Positions 8,242 through 15,224 of a DNA stretch of 15,287 nucleotides are shown in pieces. Under the pieces are notes generated by a model that was not told the origin of the DNA, searched no databases, and saw only the letters and a program-made list of their open reading frames with translations. Every line of letters starts with the position of its first letter. Positions within the stretch are counted from its first letter, which is position 1. The DNA is from JAUSPI01 sp964650385 (GTDB lineage Bacteria > Desulfobacterota > Syntrophia > Syntrophales > JADFWA01): positions 1-15,287 of the forward strand of contig CAZYTP010000062.1 of assembly GCA_964650385.1 (NCBI GenBank). The letters run 5' to 3'. A program made the position numbers and the translations under genes.

Positions 8242-8249
8242 TTGTTTTT

Positions 8250-10568
8250 TTATCGGTCCCAGCAGGTAGCTATGACCTCCGGCGTCTTTTGCGGAACCTT
8301 TTCTAATAGCTGAATAACGGGTTTACTATCTGTAAATTCATAAGATATCTTAATCTCACTGATCTTCATCTCTTGAAGGATTCCTTTGGACTCAGGGAAA
8401 TCGTCAACAGTAAAGCTTTTTCCGCCGCTTTTAAAATCAGACAGGAATTGCGGGAAACCATTGTGGCCCGAATATTTCTTGGTCAGGGTTACCCCCTCAA
8501 GGTAAATTTGCAATATCACATCATCGCAATCTTCTGGAGACCAGGCAAACATCTCGCCGGCCGGATAGTTGTAATTTTCCAGTCGTGTCTTCCCTTTTAC
8601 ACACTGAAGCTCCAGCGCCACCTCATAGGGCTCTTTTTGCGCTCCATCATTTACACCAATCGGCAGGGTCTTCACACCAACATTGTATTCCGGTTGAATT
8701 GAAGTGCTTACTTCGCTTCCCTGTGTTATGAAAGTAAAAAAATCGTTTTTAAAGGGGATACGTGCTCCCCGCACTTCCTTTGCGAAATAACCGTTTTGAT
8801 TCCTGCCCAGAAACGGGGCGGCAGGCCCCTGAACAAATTTCCAGACTGCCCCGTTCTGCCCGAAGAGCAGCGTGGGCAATTTTTCCGGGGCAACTCCCTG
8901 AATACCCCCGAGGACGATATCCTCCCAGTCATGCTGAAGAGAGCACGCAGTTTCCATGCTGATATAACGAATTAAAAATTGAAGAGGACCGCTTAAGAGC
9001 CGTAATGCTTCCGTGTTTTCAGTCCCTGTTTTCAGATAGGTTTTGAATTTTTGTGTCTCACCGTAGGCAGAAAAGACCGGTGATTTACTCTCGGACGGCT
9101 TTAAGCTATACGGGAAAAATTCCGAGGCAGCTTTATACGCCTGACTCCTTGCCGTCGAAACAGGTAATAGTTCGCCCAGATCTTTGATATAGTTATTAAA
9201 CGCAGCTACCGCCTGTACATGTTTTTCTTCCTCATCTTTATTCTTGACAGTCTTGGCTTCTTTTACGGCCTTGCCCACAAGTTTCTCACCTTCATGAGCA
9301 ACCTTCGTCAAAACGGACTTATCCTTGCTGACGTCCCGCTCCTTGGCAGCATCTTCGATGACACGCTGAATCTCCATTACCTGTACGACCCAAAGGGGAA
9401 CATCTTTTCCGCCAGCAAACGGCTCTAATTCATTAGTACTGCGTTGAATAATATCAAAATAGGGATTATGGGAAGTTGTCATAGCGGCGGTCATGGTCTG
9501 CCACTCATCCTCTCCATCCAGATTGAATTGTCCATCGGAAAACGAACCGACAAAATTCTTCCACATTTGAAAATATTTTTTTCTGTACCAGGAATCAAAC
9601 TGTCCCTTTTTATCGCTAATATCTTTTTCGCCGGAGATGGCAACCTCAAAATATTTTATAAACTCTTTGAGTATCTCGTGTCCCTTGACAGTAAATGCTC
9701 TTTTCACAATAACATCTTTACGTGATTTTTTCGAGCCCGATGGTCCCCAGAAATCTTCCAGTGTAACATCCTGAATCGTGGGGTCACTGTTGGCCCAGTC
9801 TACAAGCCAGTAAAGAGTTGAATGTTCTTTCTCAATCAAACTCACGAGCGCTGTTTGTAATTCTTTCATTTTCGAGCGTGCGGTTATATCGTCAATGCTC
9901 CATTTGAGATAGTAAAAATATATATCTCCAAATTTTGCGGCTATTTCAGGCAGCAATTTTTTGTCCAGTGTTCCGAGAATGCGAGGGAGAACCTTGAAAG
10001 CATATTCTGAACTTTCAATGGTCTTGCCCTCCAGATGCGCTTTTATGAGATTGATTCGTGCCACAAGGTGTTCTCCGTATACCATTATCTCATCGGCTGG
10101 CGTTTTTGATGTCATTTGTTCAAGATTTACCGCAATTTTATGATCCATTGAAGTCAAAAATCCTTTTTGAAAAAGACTCCCATACGACTTCTTCAGTATG
10201 TCCTCAACCTCTAAACTCTTATTAAGACCGAATCTCGGGATCCACCAGGATTTATTGGCATTATCTAACTCCAGAAGTTCATATTTGAACTTATCCATAA
10301 TCATCAAGTTTTCCGACATGCTTTCCTTCAACGCGGGAGGTTTTTTTAAATCATCAGTAAACCCCTTCAGGACGTTCATGTTCTTAACAAATGAGAAACT
10401 GAGAACTCCGCATAGAGCTAACCATATAGCCACCCATGCTAAAAGGCCCAGATTCTTTGTCAATCTCCGCCATTTTAGAAACTCCAGTATAGGCGTAAAC
10501 AAGTTTCTATCTCCAGGTAGAATACGGCCAAAAAAATCATGGAGAAAAAAGCCTTTATTGGTTCCCAT
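8250..10568 (-). CDS. tssM: TssM C-terminal half: third membrane helix and periplasmic domain
   Basis: This 772-residue protein is the membrane-to-periplasm half of the T6SS core component TssM (IcmF family), which with TssL and TssJ forms the trans-envelope channel. A short cytoplasmic start containing FFGRILPGDRN is normally internal in IcmF proteins. One hydrophobic helix at about 39-61 follows, then a long periplasmic region with the helical IcmF-related domain and a beta-rich C-terminus that in the family binds TssJ. It starts at its own ATG with AAGGA eight bases upstream and overlaps the preceding gene by 14 bases, so the two are probably translationally coupled. Added to the upstream half (392 residues) the total is 1164, close to a normal TssM. 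No homology appears to be lost at the junction. Confidence 0.9.
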   Translation of the reverse strand: MGTNKGFFLHDFFGRILPGDRNLFTPILEFLKWRRLTKNLGLLAWVAIWLALCGVLSFSFVKNMNVLKGFTDDLKKPPALKESMSENLMIMDKFKYELLELDNANKSWWIPRFGLNKSLEVEDILKKSYGSLFQKGFLTSMDHKIAVNLEQMTSKTPADEIMVYGEHLVARINLIKAHLEGKTIESSEYAFKVLPRILGTLDKKLLPEIAAKFGDIYFYYLKWSIDDITARSKMKELQTALVSLIEKEHSTLYWLVDWANSDPTIQDVTLEDFWGPSGSKKSRKDVIVKRAFTVKGHEILKEFIKYFEVAISGEKDISDKKGQFDSWYRKKYFQMWKNFVGSFSDGQFNLDGEDEWQTMTAAMTTSHNPYFDIIQRSTNELEPFAGGKDVPLWVVQVMEIQRVIEDAAKERDVSKDKSVLTKVAHEGEKLVGKAVKEAKTVKNKDEEEKHVQAVAAFNNYIKDLGELLPVSTARSQAYKAASEFFPYSLKPSESKSPVFSAYGETQKFKTYLKTGTENTEALRLLSGPLQFLIRYISMETACSLQHDWEDIVLGGIQGVAPEKLPTLLFGQNGAVWKFVQGPAAPFLGRNQNGYFAKEVRGARIPFKNDFFTFITQGSEVSTSIQPEYNVGVKTLPIGVNDGAQKEPYEVALELQCVKGKTRLENYNYPAGEMFAWSPEDCDDVILQIYLEGVTLTKKYSGHNGFPQFLSDFKSGGKSFTVDDFPESKGILQEMKISEIKISYEFTDSKPVIQLLEKVPQKTPEVIATCWDR

Positions 10569-11733
10569 TGATAACGTCCTTCTGCTCTTTCATGAGAAAA
10601 TCTTGAAATGATGCGGGGTGAGGAGTGTCTCCCTGACGCCCGCTGCTAAAGAAAATGCCGCGCAAAAGAGGAGTTTCCTGATATGTACTCTCCTTAAAAG
10701 CGCCCCTTACAAAAGCTTGGAGGCCAGGCTGTAATCTATCAAACTCATTCGGAAAGATAAGCACACTTGGATTGATGTTTTCGGTAGTATTGACGAGCTC
10801 AAACCGAATATCCTTCAGACGGTCTGAAACGGTGTTCATTGTCTCCTCAAGGAATTCTTCACAGTTATTTGTCAAGCTTTCATTTAAATGTCCCATGGCC
10901 TGATTTAACGTTCCCTCTGGCAAAAGAAAACTGAATTCAGCCATTCCCGAGATCAGGTCGGCCTTGGTAATCAGTAAATACACAGGGAACCTGGCCCCGA
11001 GAACCCGCATCAGCGCATCAATGTGCTTGCGTATGCTTTGACCTTCCTCCGCAAGGACATCATGATCGGTATCCATTATTTTGTCGGCATTAATGACAAG
11101 AATGAGACCATTTATGGGTTCTCTTTTGCGATATTTTGCAAGAAGGGTAAGAAATTTTTCCCACTCTTCTTTATCCGGCCCCTCATCAATAGGAATCGTG
11201 TAGCGCCCCGCAGTATCCAGAATAATGGCCTCTTCAAAAAACCACCAGTCACAATTTTTAGTCGAAGATATCCCCGGCGTACTGGCTAACTCCGTAAGGG
11301 GAGATGTTAAACGGGAACTTTTAATGGCCGTTGTTTTTCCCGCGCCGGTTTCTCCTATAACAACGTACCACGGCAGTGCATAAAGGGGATTGCCCAGCTT
11401 TCTCAGATACGATCCCTTCAGGAGATTAATAGATTCCTGCCAGCGCACCTGCAGATCTTTGAGTTTTTGCCGCTCATGAGCAGGCGCTCCTTCAATTGCT
11501 GCATCATCATGGGCAACAATCTGCCTGACAAAACGCCTTTCTCGACGCCTGAAAAAATATTTTTTGAGAAAGAGTATCCCCATCCATAACCCGAACAATC
11601 CTGCCAATATAGTCAGACCAACCCACCAGGGCCAATGTTGTCGCAATACAAACCAGAAAACAACGGCAGCAAGGAGACCTATAGCTAAAAGATACAAACC
11701 TACTTTTAAAATTGTATGTAGAATGCCTTTCAT
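10555..11733 (-). CDS. tssM: TssM N-terminal half: membrane anchor and NTPase domain
   Basis: This 392-residue protein carries the first two transmembrane helices of TssM (about 7-29 and 36-57), a basic juxtamembrane patch, then the cytoplasmic P-loop domain. Walker A is intact as GETGAGKTT (127-135). DTAGRY (173-178) gives the Walker B/switch region, and TKAD (256-259) corresponds to the NKxD-type base-recognition motif. It reaches LLRGIFFSSGRQ, a conserved IcmF segment, and stops about 25 residues later, where a standard TssM would continue into its third membrane helix. The ribosome-binding site before the ATG is weak. tssL lies 67 bases upstream. Because both halves keep complete domains and good reading frames, I read this as a natural gene split rather than a pseudogene. 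Confidence 0.9.
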   Translation of the reverse strand: MKGILHTILKVGLYLLAIGLLAAVVFWFVLRQHWPWWVGLTILAGLFGLWMGILFLKKYFFRRRERRFVRQIVAHDDAAIEGAPAHERQKLKDLQVRWQESINLLKGSYLRKLGNPLYALPWYVVIGETGAGKTTAIKSSRLTSPLTELASTPGISSTKNCDWWFFEEAIILDTAGRYTIPIDEGPDKEEWEKFLTLLAKYRKREPINGLILVINADKIMDTDHDVLAEEGQSIRKHIDALMRVLGARFPVYLLITKADLISGMAEFSFLLPEGTLNQAMGHLNESLTNNCEEFLEETMNTVSDRLKDIRFELVNTTENINPSVLIFPNEFDRLQPGLQAFVRGAFKESTYQETPLLRGIFFSSGRQGDTPHPASFQDFLMKEQKDVINGNQ

Positions 11734-11800
11734 TGCCTGCTATACACCTGTGCCCAACTATTCTTTATAAACTACGATCCGGAAAGAATCTTTTTCAAAA

Positions 11801-12472
11801 TTACTTCCCAAAAAAATTGACAACAAATTCGTGCAATGCACCTTGATAAATAAGTAATAAAACCAAAAAGATAAGAGGCGGACATATCAAAAATATCAGC
11901 GTAAACAAAGAAAACGGACACTTGAACTTATGTCCTTCGTCATCCGAAGCAGCCTTGTAAGCCCCCGGGAAAAGGGTTACTTTACCATGCGAAGATTCAT
12001 CAAACACTTCCCCGGCCGAAACGTGTTTAAGATTAGACGATTTGATATTTTCCAGTCGAAATTCATCTTCTTTTTTAAAATGCAGCCCTTTAAAACCTAA
12101 AGCTATACAATAGGCATACACTTCATGAACCCCTTTTGCATCAGGATCGAGTTCGCGCAGGCGGTCGAAAAATTCTTCGCCTGCATTGGTTGCTCCATAA
12201 TATATTCGCTGCAATTGTTCATGTCCCCAGGAAACCTTCCCTTCCCAGGATGAACACAAAATTGATTCGTCAACCCAAGCGCAGACTGCAAACCGTGCCA
12301 TATCCCACTCTTCTGGAGAAAATTCCCCCTTCTTTAAATACCTCTCAGACTGCTCAAAAAGGATCACATAGTCATTCTTTATCTTCTCAAATGTTGGATG
12401 CTTTTTCTCTGCTGTCTGCAAGAAATGGGATGTATAAGTAATGATTTCTATAAAACAATCGATTAAACGCAT
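11801..12472 (-). CDS. tssL: T6SS inner-membrane protein TssL (DotU/IcmH)
   Basis: TssL is a tail-anchored inner-membrane protein that binds TssM and connects the baseplate to the membrane complex. The 223-residue product begins MRLIDCFIEIITYTSHF, contains the DotU-type cytoplasmic helical domain (ARFAVCAWVDESIL, FFDRLRELDP, YCIALGFKGLHF) and ends with a single transmembrane helix at about 188-210. No C-terminal OmpA-like peptidoglycan-binding domain is attached, so it is the short type. I chose the ATG at 12472 because AAGGA lies six bases upstream and the family starts there. An in-frame TTG at 12499 would add nine residues without a good ribosome-binding site. Confidence 0.94.
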   Translation of the reverse strand: MRLIDCFIEIITYTSHFLQTAEKKHPTFEKIKNDYVILFEQSERYLKKGEFSPEEWDMARFAVCAWVDESILCSSWEGKVSWGHEQLQRIYYGATNAGEEFFDRLRELDPDAKGVHEVYAYCIALGFKGLHFKKEDEFRLENIKSSNLKHVSAGEVFDESSHGKVTLFPGAYKAASDDEGHKFKCPFSLFTLIFLICPPLIFLVLLLIYQGALHEFVVNFFGK

Positions 12473-12559
12473 AAAACTTCCTTCTGAAAAAAGCCTCAAG
12501 TTAGTGTATGTTTTTCCCTTTAAACTCGAAACCTGCTATCACAATCCCGAAACTCACAT

Positions 12560-13951
12560 TTATGTTCCACGCAGGACGACTATCTGTGCCACTACATCTT
12601 CCGGTGCTGTATCCCAGTAAAATGAGATATTCTGAGATCGTTGCACCTCTACCCACTGTGAGCTTTTATGGTCAATCTTAAAGTAGAAAGAATTAGGTCG
12701 TTTAGGCAGTCCCGGAGGAGGAACCGGACTTTGTTCTAAATTAATCCCGTGAAGAGCTCTGGAGATGACCGTACCGATATATTCAGAGCTACTCAATTTT
12801 GCGATCTTTTGAATGTCTTCAGGTGCCTTATCCGGTTCTTCATCTGTCCGGACAACAAGATAAAAAGCATTACGGCTGTCAAAGGCACTAACGGGAATTT
12901 CTCCTGTAAAATAGTTCTCATCGCGCTTAAGACGGATGATATGCTCGGGACCGATAATAATCCTGTTGAGCATATTGCCAACCAGATCATGAACTGTAGA
13001 GAAACAGGTCCAGAGATCCTGGTGATCATATAAGGGCAATACCTTTGTCCCGTCAAACAATTCACCCGCTGCGCTGATATTCTCTGTAAATGTGCTCAAT
13101 TCACCTATAAGCTGTCTTAGCACACCGTAATAGACCCAGGGATGAATATTTGGCGTTTCTGTTAGATGGAGTAGAACCGGGACGAATCTGTTCAAAGAAC
13201 GAAGGGCCAGAAGATAAATCATATAACCGGATTCGAAATCTGTAGACTGGATTTCCCTGGGACTTTTATATTCTTCAAGCTGACGACACCGTGAAGTCAC
13301 TTGATCGCGAATATCTTTTATGATTTTGACCAATTCATCCGAACCGGATACAGATATGGTTGGTGGAATAAATTTGTCGGAAAGTTTTATCTCTTTACCA
13401 TCACGTATGAGTTGGGCCAGAGGAATAAGATAATAATTGTTCAGTTCTTCCAGTTCATTCTCCCAGAAAATCTTCAATACATAATGTAGTTTTTTTACCT
13501 GAGCCGGAGGTCCTGTTCTATGCATGTCGGCCATTTCTTCAGGATTTTCTGTCGTAACAAACCGGGAAGTTATTCCGGAGACGTTATCCAATTGGGGAAG
13601 AACTGTTACATTCTGTGCGTCCTGAGCAAATTTGCGTAGTCCAAGAAACACCGTAAATGGTCTTTCTCCTTCTACCCATGCTTCTTCAAATGACCGGGGT
13701 TGAATTACACAGTTGCTCGGCAAAACAACATTTGTACCGTCCTGAAATAAAAACTCCCCTTTTAATAACTCAAGGGTACGATTCCCCAGGGCGGCTTCGT
13801 TAACATCCATGTTAACGATTCCCCAGAAATGGGGATGCTGATACTCCAATACAGGGGAAAGCAACGACTGGAAATATAAATCTAAATATTGGAAATGTTG
13901 TGGCTGCAAAAACAGGCCCTGGTGCCAGAAAAGCGGTTTTTTTGAAATCAT
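12560..13951 (-). CDS. tssK: T6SS baseplate-membrane adaptor TssK
   Basis: TssK (ImpJ/VasE family) forms trimers that link the baseplate to the TssJLM membrane complex; its fold resembles siphophage receptor-binding proteins. The 463-residue product has the signature start PLFWHQGLFLQPQHFQ (6-21) and the usual length. The ATG overlaps the tssJ stop codon by one base (TGATG), with GGGAG six bases upstream. An overlapping GTG three bases earlier (13954) is less well spaced. The tight junction suggests coupled translation. tssL follows after about 90 bases. Confidence 0.96.
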   Translation of the reverse strand: MISKKPLFWHQGLFLQPQHFQYLDLYFQSLLSPVLEYQHPHFWGIVNMDVNEAALGNRTLELLKGEFLFQDGTNVVLPSNCVIQPRSFEEAWVEGERPFTVFLGLRKFAQDAQNVTVLPQLDNVSGITSRFVTTENPEEMADMHRTGPPAQVKKLHYVLKIFWENELEELNNYYLIPLAQLIRDGKEIKLSDKFIPPTISVSGSDELVKIIKDIRDQVTSRCRQLEEYKSPREIQSTDFESGYMIYLLALRSLNRFVPVLLHLTETPNIHPWVYYGVLRQLIGELSTFTENISAAGELFDGTKVLPLYDHQDLWTCFSTVHDLVGNMLNRIIIGPEHIIRLKRDENYFTGEIPVSAFDSRNAFYLVVRTDEEPDKAPEDIQKIAKLSSSEYIGTVISRALHGINLEQSPVPPPGLPKRPNSFYFKIDHKSSQWVEVQRSQNISFYWDTAPEDVVAQIVVLRGT

Positions 13952-14505
13952 CACTTACTCCCACTCTGGTTAATTTTGTTGGGACCTAAAGAAAGATCAA
14001 CTGAAAGATTACCCGGAATCGGTTTCTTAAGTAATAACCACTTTCTTTCAGTAACGACTGGAATTTCAAAAAGACGGGTGGCCATATCAGGACTTAAATT
14101 ATAATATCCCGCAACTATTCCTGCCCATTTAGCATTTTCCGCTCTGTCCAAAGAGAGCTTCTTTTTTTCTCCCGGCTGAACAATGATTCGCATAAAACCG
14201 AGTATACTTTGATCAAAACGCGAGCATCCGAGGAGCTTACGTAAGCCATCTTCACTTTTGGATAACTCATTAAAAACGTTGGGATCGCTGAACTGATAAA
14301 GGCACATGAGAACCGTGTGTGACTTTTCGTCATACAAGTTGAGATTTTTGTCGGCTGTATAGGAAATTTCTATCGCATTTTTTCCAAATCCCCAGACAAG
14401 GTCAGGATTAGCGGAATCTGTCTTCTTTTTGGCAGCGCACGAAGAGAGCAAGAATATTGGAAGTACAAATAATAAAAAAATAAATGATGATTTTATCTTG
14501 TTCAC
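13951..14505 (-). CDS. tssJ: T6SS outer-membrane lipoprotein TssJ
   Basis: TssJ is a lipoprotein on the periplasmic face of the outer membrane that recruits the TssM C-terminus. The 184-residue product has a clear lipoprotein signal: basic N-terminus, hydrophobic core, and LSSC lipobox with Cys at residue 23. Ala follows at +2, which favours outer-membrane sorting. The mature part has the beta-sandwich features expected of TssJ (IEISYTADKNLNLYD, a central loop, then WLLLKKPIPGN). The start codon is GTG with GAGG five bases upstream. It is the first gene of the T6SS operon here, and is slightly longer than many TssJ proteins. Confidence 0.88.
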   Translation of the reverse strand: MNKIKSSFIFLLFVLPIFLLSSCAAKKKTDSANPDLVWGFGKNAIEISYTADKNLNLYDEKSHTVLMCLYQFSDPNVFNELSKSEDGLRKLLGCSRFDQSILGFMRIIVQPGEKKKLSLDRAENAKWAGIVAGYYNLSPDMATRLFEIPVVTERKWLLLKKPIPGNLSVDLSLGPNKINQSGSK

Positions 14506-14547
14506 TATAGCCTCATAGCCTTCATTTAAGAGCCATCGACCATTTCA

Positions 14548-14612
14548 ATTCCCCATAAGCTAAAACCTCTGAAAAGCCATGACTTGAAGATTTAGCTCTC
14601 TATACGGGGAAT
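14548..14612. repeat. Bulged inverted repeat in the tssJ leader
   Basis: ATTCCCC followed by AGCTAAA (14548-14564) pairs with TTTAGCT followed by GGGGAAT (14591-14612). The stem is two 7-bp blocks with an asymmetric internal bulge around a 26-base loop. If transcription of the T6SS operon starts near 14626, the hairpin lies in the 5' untranslated region of tssJ. It could be a regulatory leader structure or another dispersed repeat. Confidence 0.45.
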
Positions 14613-14632
14613 CCTCATCAGATAACCCAGGA

Positions 14633-14661
14633 AAGATATCCGATAACAGCTATACTGTCAA
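14633..14661 (-). promoter_or_regulatory. Candidate sigma-70 promoter of the T6SS operon
   Basis: On the minus strand a perfect TTGACA (14661-14656) is followed after 17 bases by TATCTT (14638-14633). The start codon of tssJ lies about 128 bases downstream of the -10 box. I found no sigma-54 type GG-N10-GC element in the same region. This is the best match in the leader, but it is judged by eye only. Confidence 0.4.
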
Positions 14662-14806
14662 GTGTTTTAGAAAACTTAAACCCTCAGTTTCTCGGTAAAT
14701 TTGCCGGGTGAAAAACCTCACACAATCCCCTTCTAAAAATTTTTCCGGGAAGCGCCTCTAGACGAACGACCAAAAACAAGATGTCTTGAAAGACAGGATT
14801 TTCCCC
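14662..14806. other. Divergent spacer with one small palindrome
   Basis: This stretch separates the two proposed divergent promoters and shows no coding frame of note. The only local symmetry I see is TGTCT-TGAA-AGACA at 14782-14795, about 11 bases upstream of the plus-strand TTGACA. It could be an operator for the tryptophan leader promoter, but a 5-bp palindrome is weak evidence. Confidence 0.25.
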
Positions 14807-14836
14807 TTGACATCAGCCATTTTTATATGTTAGCAG
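14807..14836 (+). promoter_or_regulatory. Candidate promoter of the tryptophan leader
   Basis: TTGACA at 14807-14812 is a perfect -35 box. The region 16-18 bases further on (14829-14836, GTTAGCAG) is only a weak -10. A better -10-like TATGTT at 14826-14831 is too close at 13 bases. The position, 28-34 bases before the leader-peptide start, is right for an attenuated operon. The -35 is convincing and the -10 uncertain. Confidence 0.45.
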
Positions 14837-14863
14837 GAAATTGGTTGAAGGTACGAGGCAGTT

Positions 14864-14944
14864 ATGGTTTTTAGAGCAGGAATTTTTACTCTTTATTGGT
14901 GGTGGCAGGCAAAAACTGGTCTGCCCGTCGAGTCTCTATGGTAA
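14864..14944 (+). CDS. trpL: Tryptophan leader peptide (TrpL-like)
   Basis: A 26-codon reading frame starts at an ATG with GAGG five bases upstream and ends at TAA. Codons 12-14 are three consecutive TGG (14897-14905), preceded by Tyr, and the last codon (14939-14941) is also TGG. That gives four Trp in 26 residues. Such a run of the rarest amino acid just ahead of an intrinsic terminator is the hallmark of ribosome-mediated attenuation of trp biosynthesis genes. The ribosome would stall at the Trp codons when charged tRNA-Trp is scarce and let transcription continue. The peptide itself needs no function. It is divergent from the T6SS operon and unrelated to it in role. The downstream structural gene (trpE expected) is not in the window. 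Confidence 0.82.
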   Translation: MVFRAGIFTLYWWWQAKTGLPVESLW

Positions 14945-15035
14945 AAAGCAAATAAGGGTCGTGGGCAAATAGGAAACTCCCATGGCTCCTGATATAGTAA
15001 GTAAAAAAGCCATGGGTTTTCCCATGGCTTTTTTT
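14904..15035 (+). promoter_or_regulatory. Ribosome-mediated trp attenuator with alternative hairpins
   Basis: Mutually exclusive pairings can be drawn in the leader RNA. GGCAG (14904-14908, overlapping the third Trp codon) pairs with CTGCC (14921-14925). TGCCC (14922-14926) can instead pair with GGGCA (14963-14967). GTGGG (14961-14965) can pair with CCCAT (14979-14983). CCCATGGCT (14979-14987) can pair perfectly over 9 bp with AGCCATGGG (15008-15016), which is also the left arm of the terminator. A stall at the Trp codons would mask the first element and by this chain favour the 9-bp antiterminator; no stall would favour the terminator. The antiterminator/terminator choice is well supported by sequence; the upstream short stems are tentative. 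Confidence 0.7.
15003..15035 (+). terminator. Intrinsic terminator of the trp attenuator
   Basis: Bases 15003-15016 and 15021-15034 form a perfect 14-bp stem with a TTTT loop. The inner nine pairs (AGCCATGGG/CCCATGGCT) are GC-rich and the outer six are A-T. The seven Ts at 15029-15035 form the U tract. The A run on the other side means it could also stop transcription entering from the right on the minus strand. Confidence 0.9.
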
Positions 15036-15082
15036 GGATCTTGGCAGGCTATCTGGAGTAGAAACGAAAAGGCGGATATATT

Positions 15083-15106
15083 ATGCAACAGGTGAAGGTA
15101 TTTTGA
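15083..15106 (+). pseudogene. Seven-codon frame cut off by a repeat; possible remnant of a first trp gene
   Basis: AAGGCGG lies seven bases upstream of an ATG that opens MQQVKVF and then meets TGA at 15104-15106. Those three bases are also the first bases of the REP-like element shared with the left flank. The position, 48 bases beyond the attenuator terminator, is where trpE would be expected to begin. It may be a gene start severed by repeat insertion, or a chance start. No continuing frame is visible after the repeat. Confidence 0.25.
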
Positions 15107-15150
15107 ACTGAACAGCGAGCGCATTCCCCGCAGCTTGCTGCGGGGAGCTT
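15104..15150. repeat. REP-like palindromic element
   Basis: A unique tail (TGAACTGAACAGCGAG, 15104-15119) is followed by a perfect 9-bp stem CCCCGCAGC/GCTGCGGGG (15126-15134 with 15137-15145) with a 2-base loop. The flanks can add a few more pairs (GCTT near 15147). The tail recurs inverted at 213-228. This looks like a short dispersed REP-type repeat. I recall similar hairpin-plus-tail sequences from deltaproteobacterial genomes, where spurious short proteins containing EAPRSKLRG arise from them. Confidence 0.7.
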
Positions 15151-15224
15151 CAATAAAAATGATATGAATTTTCCGATAAATTTTGCTAAAGAGGATAGGA
15201 AAGGTTTGCATAATTGGTTTTCTG

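Noticed and set aside
10555..10568. tssM frameshift as a pseudogene or assembly error
   Set aside because: It cannot be excluded without reads. However, the second gene has a proper ATG and spaced AAGGA, the break falls between domains, and both halves are otherwise intact, so a true split is the better reading.
10198..10611. Plus-strand 137-codon open frame over the tssM junction
   Set aside because: It is antisense to both tssM genes, whose protein families are clear, and has no supporting features.
12473..12499. TTG start extending TssL by nine residues
   Set aside because: The ATG at 12472 has a better spaced ribosome-binding site and matches the usual TssL N-terminus.
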